Shown one piece after another: positions 1-8,852 of a stretch of 64,000 nucleotides of DNA. The first letter of the stretch is position 1; each line of letters begins with the position of its first letter. The stretch covers positions 1 to 64,000 of the forward strand of contig CATKXR010000011.1 of NCBI GenBank assembly GCA_949840805.1, written 5' to 3'. Source of the DNA: an uncultured Lachnospiraceae bacterium. Lineage in GTDB: Bacteria; Bacillota; Clostridia; Lachnospirales; Lachnospiraceae. The notes below the pieces were generated by a model. That model was not told the DNA's origin, made no database searches, and saw nothing but the letters and a program-made list of their open reading frames with translations. A program made the position numbers and the translations under genes.

Positions 1-36
1 TGGTGGAAAACCAAAGGAGATCATTTTGAAGGATAA
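1..36 (+). CDS. C-terminal end of an unidentified protein (partial)
   Basis: Frame 1 reads WWKTKGDHFEG and then a TAA at 34-36. The gene begins outside the window. I prefer this frame because a terminator-like hairpin starts directly after the stop. Frame 2 stays open to a TGA at 86-88, but it would run through that hairpin. Eleven residues do not allow a product call. Confidence 0.45.
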   Translation, partial: WWKTKGDHFEG

Positions 37-37
37 A

Positions 38-96
38 CCACAGAAAAAGATCAGTAGCCATAAGCAGGAAACAGCTTATGATTACTGACCTTTTTT
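38..96. terminator. bidirectional intrinsic terminator
   Basis: An imperfect inverted repeat has a CATAAGC/GCTTATG core and outer arms around CAGTA/TACTG. It is followed by T6 at 91-96 on the plus strand and by T5 on the minus strand (A-run near 43-48). It lies between convergent genes: the partial gene ending at 36 and truA ending at 103. Confidence 0.7.
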
Positions 97-102
97 GCAT
101 TT

Positions 103-1260
103 CTACTTTAAATTGATGCGTTTATCCCCGCTTTTCCTGCCCTTATCCACCGCGCAATACCAGGCTGCTTCCCTGCCGCCCCTTCTTCCCATCTCATCAC
201 ATATTTCCCCGACTGCCTGTCTTTCTTCCCCATTCAGAAGTCCCATGATTTCACATAATGTTTCCGGCCCCGGCTTTTCTATCCGGTAATATCCATATTC
301 ACAGCCTTCCCAAAGCCGTTCTCCCTCTAAGTCTGACAGCATAACCCTTTCGGCGCCGTTTTGAAATGCATGATGTACGTTGCGCAGGACCAGACGCTCC
401 CATTCCTCCTCCTCACATCTGCTCACCAGAAAATATGCTGTTTTTTCTTCTTTGATATGAGATTGTAAAATATGGTAGCTCCACAGCTCATTTTTGCTGT
501 GCTGCCAGGAAGGAAGCTCCTCCTCATATTCCATTTTAATCAAAGTCAGGCCCCTGGCAGGCGCCGTAGGCCCTGCCTGACGCCTGTCCCTGGCTCCAAG
601 GATTTTTGCAATCTTCTCCGGCGGGTATGCTCCTGTTCCCACACGTATCAGCGTCCCTGCAATAATCCTCACCATATTATACAGAAAACCGCTTCCCCTG
701 ACCCGAAGCACAATCTGGTCCCCGTCCCTTTTTATATCCAGGCCGTAGATTGTCCTTACGGTATCCTCCACATTGCTCCTTGCTGTACAAAAGCTTTTAA
801 AATCGTGTTCCCCCACTAAAAATTCAGCCGCCTGGCGCATCTTTTCCACGTCCAGGGGATAATAACAAAAATACGCATACAATCGTTCGGTTGGCAGGGA
901 TATCCGTCTGTTTAAAATCCGGTATTCATACGTCTTCGTGCAGTTGGCCTTCCTGGGATGCCAGGAAAGCGGCACCTCCTCTGAACTCTGCACCCGGATA
1001 TCTTCCGGCAATCCCTGATTGACTGCCAGGCAGATTTTATCTGCCGCTATCCGGTTCTCTGTGTCAAACACTGCCACATTTCCCAAGGCATGCACTCCCG
1101 CATCTGTGCGGCTGGCTCCGATCACGGCAACCGGTTCTTTCAAAAGCGCCGTCAGCTCCCTGTTCAAAACCTCTTCTATGGTCACGCCGTTGTTCTGGTA
1201 CTGCCAGCCACAGTAGTTTGTCCCGTCATAGGCCACAACCAGCTTAATCCTCTTTTTCAT
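103..1260 (-). CDS. truA: tRNA pseudouridine(38-40) synthase TruA with a C-terminal extension
   Basis: This enzyme isomerises uridines 38-40 in the tRNA anticodon stem-loop. The catalytic aspartate lies in SRTDAGVHA near residue 53. Other TruA signatures are AYDGTNYCGWQ at the N terminus, the FKSFCTA region and GSGFLYNMVRIIAGTL near residue 195. The protein has 385 residues, whereas TruA is usually about 245-270, so residues about 250-385 form an extra, mostly charged region that I do not recognise. The gene is downstream of ecfT, as in many Firmicutes, but a TPR gene separates the two here. The start has only a weak, close AAAAAGG site. Confidence 0.92.
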   Translation of the reverse strand: MKKRIKLVVAYDGTNYCGWQYQNNGVTIEEVLNRELTALLKEPVAVIGASRTDAGVHALGNVAVFDTENRIAADKICLAVNQGLPEDIRVQSSEEVPLSWHPRKANCTKTYEYRILNRRISLPTERLYAYFCYYPLDVEKMRQAAEFLVGEHDFKSFCTARSNVEDTVRTIYGLDIKRDGDQIVLRVRGSGFLYNMVRIIAGTLIRVGTGAYPPEKIAKILGARDRRQAGPTAPARGLTLIKMEYEEELPSWQHSKNELWSYHILQSHIKEEKTAYFLVSRCEEEEWERLVLRNVHHAFQNGAERVMLSDLEGERLWEGCEYGYYRIEKPGPETLCEIMGLLNGEERQAVGEICDEMGRRGGREAAWYCAVDKGRKSGDKRINLK

Positions 1261-1334
1261 CCTTTTTCTCTGCCATGCCCTCCCATATGCTTTTCATGCC
1301 ATATATTTTTATGCCATATATATGACAAATATCT

Positions 1335-4238
1335 TTACTGCACTCCCATTGCCGCCTTCAGCCGGGCGATCTCCTTCGGGTAGTAATCTGTCACACAATG
1401 TTCTCCCGCCTGTTCCATCCATTCCAGCGCCCCCTGCAAATTTCCCCGTTTTTCCTCTATCTTTGCCATGTCCTCCATGCCCTCATAGCAGGCCTGGCCG
1501 CTGCAGGTAAATACGGCATGTTGGAACGACAGGGCTTTTCTGGCCATCTCCTCTGCCTCCTCAAGCCGGTTTAAATGGATCAGCACATCTGCAATCCCTT
1601 CATAAGTACAGCAGTCTTCCGGATCGTCTTCTAATTCTTTCCTGTAATTTTCCAATGACCTTTCGTAGCACTTTACGGCTTCTTCTTTTCTCCCCAAAGC
1701 CTCGTAGACCTCTCCCAGCTTCATCCACCCATAAGTGCTTTCTTCATCCAGGCTTACTGCCCTTTCCAGGAAAGGAAGCGCCTTCTCCTGTTCTTTTCTC
1801 TCATCGGAATAGTATTTTCCGAACGTCCGCCAGTTCCTGGCATTCTCCGGCTCATGGTCAATGGCACGTTGGTAATACTCCTCCGCCTTCTCGTAATCCT
1901 TAGCCTTCTCCCAGCAAAGAGCAATCTCTCGGTATGCCGAGGAAGTCTGCGACGGCTTCACCTCCATATAGCGGCCCAGGCAATTAGCCGCTTCCTGGTA
2001 CTTTTTCTGCCTTCTGAGTATCGTCGCATAAATCCACAAAAGGCTCCCGTCATCCGGCCTTTTCGCCAGTCCTTCCTTCAAGTACCGGACTGCCTTATCA
2101 TTCTGGTGAGTGCGCTTCATCAGCCGGCTTAAGTCGCGGATAGCCTGGAAGTCTCCGTTTTTCCATCCCTCTTCATAAGCATGCTCCGCTTCTTCCCATT
2201 TTCCCTGATCCTGCAGCACATCTCCCAGCCCGTCCCACGCAACGCCGTAAGAAGAATTTTTTTCCAAAGAATTTTTAAAGGCCTCCTCCGCCTCCTCGTA
2301 TCGATGCATGGACTCCAATGCCCTGGCCATGCGGTAATAGATATAATAGCCGTCCAGCCCTTTTTTCATCATCTCCCGGTACAGCTCTTCTTCTTCCTCA
2401 TACCGCTTCAGGTCATGGAGATACCTTCCCTTCATATACGCGCGGGTAGGCGTGTCCTGCCCTCTTATAGCCTTTTCGATCCAGTTCAGGGCTTCCTGCA
2501 GCCGGTCCATATCGTAACAAAGCCCGGCATATTCCTGGCATACCAGCGCCGCTTCCCCGGTCTGCTCCGCCAGCTCCTTTAAAATCCTTTCCGCCTCGTC
2601 ATTTTCCTCCATACCACGCAAAGCTTTCACATAATAATACCGGATCTGCGCGCTTTGATATCCCTGCTTCAATATATCCTCTGTCAATTCCCGGACTTCC
2701 TGAAAACGCTCCAGATCCAGCAAAACTTCCATTTTCAGATTGAAAGAATCCCTATGGAATCCCATTTCCAATGCCTTATTGCATTGTTCTAACGCTTCTT
2801 CTAACCGTCTCTCATTAGATAATATACCCGCCTGCCGGTAAAAAGCCTCCGGGTCCTCCGGAAAACATTCTGCTGCCTGCCGGTATATCTCCATCGCCTT
2901 TTTCGTATCTCCGATGCAGTCATATTCCTGCGCTAGATCAAGATACAGCTTTAAAGGACGCTCCTCCGTCTCAAAAATATCCCATATCTCCTGACGGTAT
3001 TTTACTGCCGGTTCAAAATCCTCCAGTTTATGGCAGCTCTCCGCCATCATGATCAGCCAAGACATTCTTTGGTCTTCGCCTGGCTCTTTTCCTTTTAATA
3101 TTTCCCTGACCCGCTCATACCGCCGACCCAGCCAGCACACATTGGCAAGCTCCCACCAGTCGTCAAATTCCGGATCTTCCTCCATCTGAGCAGAAAGCTC
3201 CCTGGCAGTATCTGCAATCTGTTCCTCTATATATTCCCAGGGCTCCTCCACATAATTCTTTGACCGCTGATAACAGGTCAGGGCCTCGGACAAATATCCC
3301 TGACGCCGCATCAGGTCTCCCAAAATCTGCCAATGGCCAGGAGACTCCGGATCCTTTTCAAGAATCCCTTTCATAATTTCTTCCAGTTCCTTAAAGTCCG
3401 CCCCGGATGCCTCATATTCCAAGGCGGCGCGGACATACCAATAGCCCGTAGCCACATTGTCCCGGTCTGTGGCAAAAAGATTCCTGGCCATCTCCCACAC
3501 CTGTTGCTCATGGCCTCTCTGCATGGCTTCATGGCGGATTCGAAGCACCATTAGATCCGGATGCTCTGCCCCCATCTCATCCATCTTCTTTAAGATCCCC
3601 TCTACCGCTTCCCGGTTTTTCTCCCCCAGCGCCTTGCGGAGACTGAAAAATGCCTCACAGAACTCGTCATAATCAAAATCTTCCTTCCCTTTCAGGATAT
3701 CATAGCGAAAGGAATCCTCTTCCTGGATCCGGTCATAAAGATAAGCCACAAACCCCTCCGGAAAATGGCGGTACAGTTCATCCTCTTCTTCCAGCCAGCC
3801 AAAAGCCTTATCAAACACCTGATAGCAGGAATGGGGCAGATGAAAATGATCCATCAGAAACCCGAGAAGGCTCCATCCTGCTTCCCTCTGGCTCTCCAGC
3901 TCCTGACAGACCGGCATTAAAAGAAGTTTCTCCCATTCCTCCGGACATATCCGGCGGCTATAGTCCGAATAAATTTCCTCGGCCTTCTTCAGAAAGTCCT
4001 GGATTTCTTCTCTCCCAAGCATCTCACTTTCACAGATATCGGAGGCTTTCCCGGCCTCTCTCTCCGCCTTAATCCTTTTTGCCTCTTTTAAGGCCTCCTC
4101 CATGGCGGTTCTCAGATGTTTGAATCCTTCCGGATCCTCCTCAGGATGATATACGGGAAGTTTCTCTAAATACGCATGCTTTATTTCCCCTTCATCTTCC
4201 GTAGGCCCTATTCCTAAAATCATCCAGCAATCCATCAT
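1335..4238 (-). CDS. large TPR protein with an N-terminal J-domain-like segment
   Basis: The 967-residue protein is soluble, with no signal peptide or membrane segment. Residues 1-60 resemble a DnaJ J domain (WMILGIGPTEDEGEIKHAY, then YHPEEDPEGF). The diagnostic HPD motif reads HPE, so Hsp70 stimulation is doubtful. The remainder is a long run of degenerate 34-residue TPR units (for example YEEAEEAFKNSLEKN and YEKAEEYYQRAIDHEPEN), with at least fifteen units by eye. This points to a protein-interaction scaffold of unknown partner. AGGAGGAGG lies just upstream of the ATG-ATG start. It sits between ecfT and truA on the same strand. Confidence 0.75.
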   Translation of the reverse strand: MMDCWMILGIGPTEDEGEIKHAYLEKLPVYHPEEDPEGFKHLRTAMEEALKEAKRIKAEREAGKASDICESEMLGREEIQDFLKKAEEIYSDYSRRICPEEWEKLLLMPVCQELESQREAGWSLLGFLMDHFHLPHSCYQVFDKAFGWLEEEDELYRHFPEGFVAYLYDRIQEEDSFRYDILKGKEDFDYDEFCEAFFSLRKALGEKNREAVEGILKKMDEMGAEHPDLMVLRIRHEAMQRGHEQQVWEMARNLFATDRDNVATGYWYVRAALEYEASGADFKELEEIMKGILEKDPESPGHWQILGDLMRRQGYLSEALTCYQRSKNYVEEPWEYIEEQIADTARELSAQMEEDPEFDDWWELANVCWLGRRYERVREILKGKEPGEDQRMSWLIMMAESCHKLEDFEPAVKYRQEIWDIFETEERPLKLYLDLAQEYDCIGDTKKAMEIYRQAAECFPEDPEAFYRQAGILSNERRLEEALEQCNKALEMGFHRDSFNLKMEVLLDLERFQEVRELTEDILKQGYQSAQIRYYYVKALRGMEENDEAERILKELAEQTGEAALVCQEYAGLCYDMDRLQEALNWIEKAIRGQDTPTRAYMKGRYLHDLKRYEEEEELYREMMKKGLDGYYIYYRMARALESMHRYEEAEEAFKNSLEKNSSYGVAWDGLGDVLQDQGKWEEAEHAYEEGWKNGDFQAIRDLSRLMKRTHQNDKAVRYLKEGLAKRPDDGSLLWIYATILRRQKKYQEAANCLGRYMEVKPSQTSSAYREIALCWEKAKDYEKAEEYYQRAIDHEPENARNWRTFGKYYSDERKEQEKALPFLERAVSLDEESTYGWMKLGEVYEALGRKEEAVKCYERSLENYRKELEDDPEDCCTYEGIADVLIHLNRLEEAEEMARKALSFQHAVFTCSGQACYEGMEDMAKIEEKRGNLQGALEWMEQAGEHCVTDYYPKEIARLKAAMGVQ

Positions 4239-4299
4239 TTCCTCCTCCTCTTATAAATGACAACTGTCTTAACCCCGCTGGCTTATCGTGATGTCCCTT

Positions 4300-5094
4300 T
4301 TAACTTCTCAGCACGATCACCGATGCCAGGTATACTGCATACACCAGATATCCCACATAATCCCTCCGCTCATAATGCAGCGGCTTCATCTTTGTCCTTC
4401 CCTCCCCCCCATGATAACATCGCGCCTCCATCGCCATTGCCAGATCCGTGGCTCTCCGGAAAGCCGAAATAAAGAGCGGCACCAGAAGAGGAACCATGCT
4501 CTTTGCCTTCTGGACCAGGTTCCCGCTCTCAAAATCTGCTCCCCGCGCCATCTGGGCTTTCATGATCTTGTCCGTCTCCTCCACCAGGATCGGGATAAAC
4601 CTCAAGGCAATAGACATCATCATGGACACTTCATGGACCGGCGCGCCGATCTTTTTTAAAAAACCAAGGCTCTTTTCCAGGCCGTCCGTAAGCTGGTTGG
4701 GCGTCGTCGTCAACGTCATCACCGAAGACCCGATCACCAGATAGATCAGCCTAAGCGCCATAAATCCTGCCAGACGCACCCCCTCCCAGGTGACTCTCAA
4801 AAAAGCCACCCGGAAAATTTCCGTCCCCGGTGTCAGAAACAGATTAAAACTGACACTGATAAGCAATAAAAACAGAATCGCCTTTAACCCCCTCACCATA
4901 AACCCGAAGGGTACTTTAGAAAGCCAGATCACCAATACCAGAAATACGGTAGCTGCCCCATAAGCTGCCAGGCTGTTGGCAAAAAACAGAGAGACGATAA
5001 ACACCATGGTTCCAAAAAGCTTTGTCCGCGGATCCATCCTGTGAAGGACCGAATCCACCGGATAATATTGTCCTAATGTGATCTCCCGCATCAT
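4300..5094 (-). CDS. ecfT: energy-coupling factor transporter transmembrane protein EcfT
   Basis: EcfT is the membrane scaffold of the group II ECF vitamin transporter. It joins the EcfA1/EcfA2 ATPases to exchangeable S components. The 264 residues contain several hydrophobic helices and the two coupling motifs, ARGADFESG near residue 195 and a second Ala-Arg-Cys motif (ARCYHGGEG) near 237. The start overlaps the ecfA2 stop (ATGA), which suggests translational coupling. A G7 run at 4404-4410 codes for the glycines of the second motif. No S component is adjacent, which fits a shared module. Confidence 0.95.
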   Translation of the reverse strand: MMREITLGQYYPVDSVLHRMDPRTKLFGTMVFIVSLFFANSLAAYGAATVFLVLVIWLSKVPFGFMVRGLKAILFLLLISVSFNLFLTPGTEIFRVAFLRVTWEGVRLAGFMALRLIYLVIGSSVMTLTTTPNQLTDGLEKSLGFLKKIGAPVHEVSMMMSIALRFIPILVEETDKIMKAQMARGADFESGNLVQKAKSMVPLLVPLFISAFRRATDLAMAMEARCYHGGEGRTKMKPLHYERRDYVGYLVYAVYLASVIVLRS

Positions 5095-6023
5095 ATCCTG
5101 CCGCCTGCCTTTCTGCCATTGTCCGGTCCTGAAGCTTTTCCCCCGGCATCGCTTCCCGTGTTTCCTTTCCTGTTTTTCTCTTCCAGCAGCCTGAGTATCT
5201 CCGCTTTCGTTTCTTCCACCGTAGTGATATCCTCCTTTATGGGGATCCCATAGGTTTGAAGCTGCCGGACCACATACGTAACCTGCGGCGCCGCCAGCCC
5301 GATCTCCTCCAGCTCTTTATAATGCCGGAACACCTCCTTAGGCGTCCCGTCAAAGATCTTTTCCCCATGGTTCATCACCAGAATCCGGTCTGCATACCGG
5401 GCGATATCCTCCATACTGTGGGACACCAGCACAATGGTCATGCCCTTCTCCCGGTGCAGAGCCGAAATTTCATCCAGGATCTCATCCCGCCCCTTAGGAT
5501 CCAGCCCGGCCGTAGGCTCATCCAGGATCAGCACCTCCGGCTTCATGGCAAGGACTCCTGCAATGGCTGCCCGCCGTTTCTGTCCGCCAGACAATTCAAA
5601 AGGAGACTGGAGCCAGAACTTCTCGTCCAGTCCCACCAGCCTCAAAGCCTCCTTTGCCCTGGCCTCCACTTCATCCTTAGAAAGCCCCTGGTTTCTTGGC
5701 CCAAAACACACATCTGAAAACACATCTACCTCGAACAATTGATGCTCTGGATACTGGAACACCAATCCAACTTTGCTGCGCAGACTCTTTTTGTCATACC
5801 CGTCCTGATAAATATCCTCTCCATTATAATAGATCTTTCCGCTGCTGGCCTGTATCAGCCCGTTCAGGTGCTGGATCAGCGTAGACTTGCCTGATCCTGT
5901 ATGCCCGATAAGCCCGACAAATTCCCCCTCCCTGATCTCAAAGCTCACATCCTTCAATGCATACTGCTCAAAAGCTGTTCCCTCCCCATACAGGTAATTA
6001 ATATGCTCTGCTTTTATTGCCAT
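5091..6023 (-). CDS. ecfA2: energy-coupling factor transporter ATPase EcfA2
   Basis: Cytoplasmic ABC ATPase of the ECF transporter. Walker A is GHTGSGKST (about residues 40-48), the Q-loop region is VFQYPEHQLF, the signature is LSGGQKRRAAIAG, Walker B is LILDEPTAGLDP, and the switch His is in VLVSHSMED. The 310 residues include a polar C-terminal tail rich in Gly and Lys beyond about residue 280. It is immediately upstream of ecfT and downstream of ecfA1. AGGAGG lies about 11 nt before the ATG. Confidence 0.95.
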   Translation of the reverse strand: MAIKAEHINYLYGEGTAFEQYALKDVSFEIREGEFVGLIGHTGSGKSTLIQHLNGLIQASSGKIYYNGEDIYQDGYDKKSLRSKVGLVFQYPEHQLFEVDVFSDVCFGPRNQGLSKDEVEARAKEALRLVGLDEKFWLQSPFELSGGQKRRAAIAGVLAMKPEVLILDEPTAGLDPKGRDEILDEISALHREKGMTIVLVSHSMEDIARYADRILVMNHGEKIFDGTPKEVFRHYKELEEIGLAAPQVTYVVRQLQTYGIPIKEDITTVEETKAEILRLLEEKNRKGNTGSDAGGKASGPDNGRKAGGRI

Positions 6024-6069
6024 TCTTGTCTCGTCCTCCTGCAGTGTTCATGCCCCACACATGTCCTTC

Positions 6070-6975
6070 CTACAACTGCCTCTCCATCTCCTGTCCCGTC
6101 GCCTCTTGTTTCCCCTCACAATCCTGAAGCATCGGCACCAGACACTCCACCAGCTCATCGATAGTCAAAATGCCATCCGGCAGCGTTACTCCCTGCTGCT
6201 TCAGCTCATAAGCCAGCTCCGTGACCTGCGGCACATCCAAACGATACCCCTTAAGCTCCTTCACCCGTGAAAAAATCTCCCTGGGCGTCCCGTCCATCAC
6301 CAAATGTCCGTCATCCATGACGATCACCCGGTCCGCCTCAATGACTTCCTCCATATAGTGGGTAATCAAAAGCACTGTAATCCCTTCTCTTTTGTTTAGC
6401 TCATGAACTGTCCTGATAACTTCTCTGCGTCCATTGGGATCCAGCATCGCCGTAGGCTCGTCCAAAATAATACACTTAGGCTTCATTGCCATCACCCCGG
6501 CAATAGCCACCCGTTGCTTCTGCCCGCCTGAAAGCTTATTGGGCGATTTCATCCTGTACGCCGTCATTCCCACTGCCTCCAGGCTTTTATCCACCCGCCG
6601 CCATATCTCTTCCGTGGGGATACCCAGGTTTTCCGGGCCGAATCCCACATCCTCCTCCACCACGTTTCCGATAATCTGGTTATCCGGATTCTGAAACACC
6701 ATTCCCGCGGTCTTCCTGATATCCCATATATGGCTGTCGTCATCCGTCCTCATTCCGGAGATCCACACAGTCCCTTCCGTAGGCAGTAAGATTCCGTTAA
6801 GCTGTTTGGCAAAGGTGGACTTGCCTGACCCGTTATGCCCCAGAATCGCCACAAAATCCCCCTCGTGAATATCCAGGTCCAGTCCGTCAATGGCCCGGTT
6901 TACTTCTTCCACATGATCGTCCTCATCCTTGCGGATATAATCATAAATCAACTTAGACGCCTTAATAATTCCCAT
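6070..6975 (-). CDS. ecfA1: energy-coupling factor transporter ATPase EcfA1
   Basis: Second ABC ATPase of the ECF module. Walker A is GHNGSGKST, followed by [22 protein letters not shown] and [13 protein letters not shown], with the switch His in LLITHYMEE. The open frame extends to 7026, but that upstream start lacks a ribosome site. An AGGAGG at 6990-6995 lies 14 nt before ATG 6975 and only 8 nt before an in-frame TTG at 6981. Translation may therefore begin at the TTG, adding Leu/Met-Ser. The product has 301-303 residues and is the first gene of the minus-strand ecf set. Confidence 0.93.
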   Translation of the reverse strand: MGIIKASKLIYDYIRKDEDDHVEEVNRAIDGLDLDIHEGDFVAILGHNGSGKSTFAKQLNGILLPTEGTVWISGMRTDDDSHIWDIRKTAGMVFQNPDNQIIGNVVEEDVGFGPENLGIPTEEIWRRVDKSLEAVGMTAYRMKSPNKLSGGQKQRVAIAGVMAMKPKCIILDEPTAMLDPNGRREVIRTVHELNKREGITVLLITHYMEEVIEADRVIVMDDGHLVMDGTPREIFSRVKELKGYRLDVPQVTELAYELKQQGVTLPDGILTIDELVECLVPMLQDCEGKQEATGQEMERQL

Positions 6976-7051
6976 AGACAAGCCTGTTTCCTCCTGACAG
7001 CCTGAACCTGTGCTAAGAAACTGCAAAGAAATAGCCTATACCCTGCCGGAC

Positions 7052-7109
7052 ACCCCATAATGCATGCCCTTCGGGCAGGCGCGCTCCGTCAGGCTTCGCG
7101 CGACAAGGT
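7052..7109. repeat. copy of a ~57-bp interspersed repeat (element 2)
   Basis: This closely matches 15829-15886: both share CCCCATAATGCATGCCC, the TGCCC/GGGCA hairpin and a downstream CAAGG. This copy is in intergenic DNA upstream of ecfA1. The other copy is nested inside a different repeat at 15765-15922. The rest of 7027-7285 has no gene I can support. Confidence 0.7.
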
Positions 7110-7229
7110 ATACCCTTCCTTTGCCTGCAGTTCCTATATGGCCAAGGCATATGATCCTCAATTTTAAGACATATTGTATTTACCGTCAAGTAATTTCCCG
7201 TATAAAAAAGGCCGGGCCGCCAGATTTCC

Positions 7230-7267
7230 AAAAGAAAAAAGCCGTCACTGGCAAAATCGTGACGGCT
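7230..7267 (-). terminator. intrinsic terminator of the SGNH/MBOAT pair
   Basis: The minus-strand stem GCCGTCAC/GTGACGGC (7241-7248 with 7259-7266) has a 10-nt loop and is followed by a T-rich run (complement of 7231-7240). It sits 19 nt after the stop of the gene ending at 7286. Confidence 0.85.
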
Positions 7268-7285
7268 CGCCCTCCGAAGGACTTT

Positions 7286-8848
7286 TCACCGGCTTGCTGT
7301 CAGCTCCGGCACATAAGTATCAAAACATACAGAATCCACTACTCCCTTCATCATGTGGTCATAGACCACAATATTCAGTCCCCGCAGCCTTTTGGCCTGC
7401 TCTTGACCATCAATCTTTATGGAACAATCATTCCCGCATTCTGCCCCCGCGCTGACAATCTGGTAAATTATCCTTCCGCCGCAAAAAGCCCCGAAACGTT
7501 CCAGCCGTTTCCCCGCCATTTCCTCCGCGGCAATCTTGTTTCCCTCCAGCACCGCATAATAGCTCTTTCTATATCCCTCACCCCAGTCCGCTCCCAGCCC
7601 GAGCTCCTGAAGCTGTCCCTTAAGCCCTTCATCTAAAGAAGTGCCGGCCTCATCCTTCACTGCAATAAACACCGTATACTGCGGATCTCTCAGCATGGCA
7701 AGATACGTTCTTAAATCCGTCTCGTTCCGAAGGTAAAAATCTTTCCAGACTCTCTCCCCGAAATCCCTGGATGCTTCCCATTGCCAATCCCTCTTTGGAT
7801 AAATCCTGCACTTGCACAAAAGTTCATTTCCCAGATACCAGGTCATCTTCCTGGCGCCGGAAGGATTGGCATGGGCATTCCTGTCTCCATTTTCACTGCT
7901 GTCATTCATGTCCTGCCCATAATCAAATCCGATCTCCTCATACAGCTCTTTTTCATTAAAATCATAAAACTTCAGCCCGTTGGCCTTTGCATAAGCCGCG
8001 ATTGCATTATGCCTTTCCAAAGTTTCCGCCAATGTAGGAGTTTTTACCAGTACCAGCTCTATCCCATTCTCACGGCACAATTCCACTATCTTATCAAGAT
8101 ACACCTTTGCCTCTTCCTGAAACGAAGCCGGTTCCGCGTCCTGTATCGTTAAAGGCACATACTCCTCATACCCGCACTTATCCCGGTACAGCCAGAAACC
8201 CTTAAGCTGAGGCACCGCGTCAAATTCTCCCCAGGTAAAATCCGTCTCATTCAGCCCCGTCCACCGGGTATGGAAACGTATATTCGTCAGAAAATAACTT
8301 TCCGGAGAAAGCTCCTCATTCATGCTGCAGACCGTCCGGACCGCCTCCCACTTCACCATCCCCCATCGCATATCGTCAAAAGCCAGCCGTGTCCCTCTCT
8401 CATCCTTTCTGCAGTCCCGAAAAAGCTCATAACAATCCAGCACAGCCACCCTCGGCGACTGATATCGCAGCGCTTCCTTCAGCCAGTAATAAGAAGCCCA
8501 CAGGCTTTGATGATTGCTTCCCAGATTGTAGCTTTCCATGCCAAAGCCATTGTACAGATCCTGCGGGTTAAATCCCGTCGCCGCCTGGCTGCTCCCAAGA
8601 AATATAATATCTATGGTATCCGGTTCCATCCGGTAAAACCCCCGGTAAGTCTCTGTCAGGGGATTGGTGCTGCTGTAGCGGTATTTAGGAGTCAAGGTGC
8701 GGTTCAAAGCATAAACCGCCATGGAAAGCAAGCATAAAAACACTGCCGATTTCAGGAAAAATAGCACCCTGCTATTCTTTATTCGCCTGCTTCCTTCCAT
8801 CCCCTCAGCTTTCTGTCTCACCTTTTTTATCCGTCTCATCCTGATCAT
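7286..8848 (-). CDS. membrane-anchored SGNH/AlgX-like acyl-transfer partner
   Basis: This is probably an extracytoplasmic esterase or acetyltransferase that works with the adjacent MBOAT protein to O-acylate a surface glycan. A single N-terminal membrane helix (VLFFLKSAVFLCLLSMAVYA) is followed by an SGNH block I (FLGSSQAATG) and a late HANPSGA block carrying the likely catalytic His. I chose ATG 8848, which gives 520 residues, because GGGGGA precedes it by 10 nt and it sits just after the MBOAT stop at 8853. Longer in-frame starts reach 8908. The acyl group and acceptor are unknown. Confidence 0.75.
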   Translation of the reverse strand: MIRMRRIKKVRQKAEGMEGSRRIKNSRVLFFLKSAVFLCLLSMAVYALNRTLTPKYRYSSTNPLTETYRGFYRMEPDTIDIIFLGSSQAATGFNPQDLYNGFGMESYNLGSNHQSLWASYYWLKEALRYQSPRVAVLDCYELFRDCRKDERGTRLAFDDMRWGMVKWEAVRTVCSMNEELSPESYFLTNIRFHTRWTGLNETDFTWGEFDAVPQLKGFWLYRDKCGYEEYVPLTIQDAEPASFQEEAKVYLDKIVELCRENGIELVLVKTPTLAETLERHNAIAAYAKANGLKFYDFNEKELYEEIGFDYGQDMNDSSENGDRNAHANPSGARKMTWYLGNELLCKCRIYPKRDWQWEASRDFGERVWKDFYLRNETDLRTYLAMLRDPQYTVFIAVKDEAGTSLDEGLKGQLQELGLGADWGEGYRKSYYAVLEGNKIAAEEMAGKRLERFGAFCGGRIIYQIVSAGAECGNDCSIKIDGQEQAKRLRGLNIVVYDHMMKGVVDSVCFDTYVPELTASR

Positions 8849-8852
8849 GCCG

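Noticed and set aside
4404..4410. G7 run in ecfT as another phase-variable tract
   Set aside because: It encodes glycines of a conserved EcfT motif in a housekeeping gene of moderate GC and is in frame. Chance is sufficient at this length.
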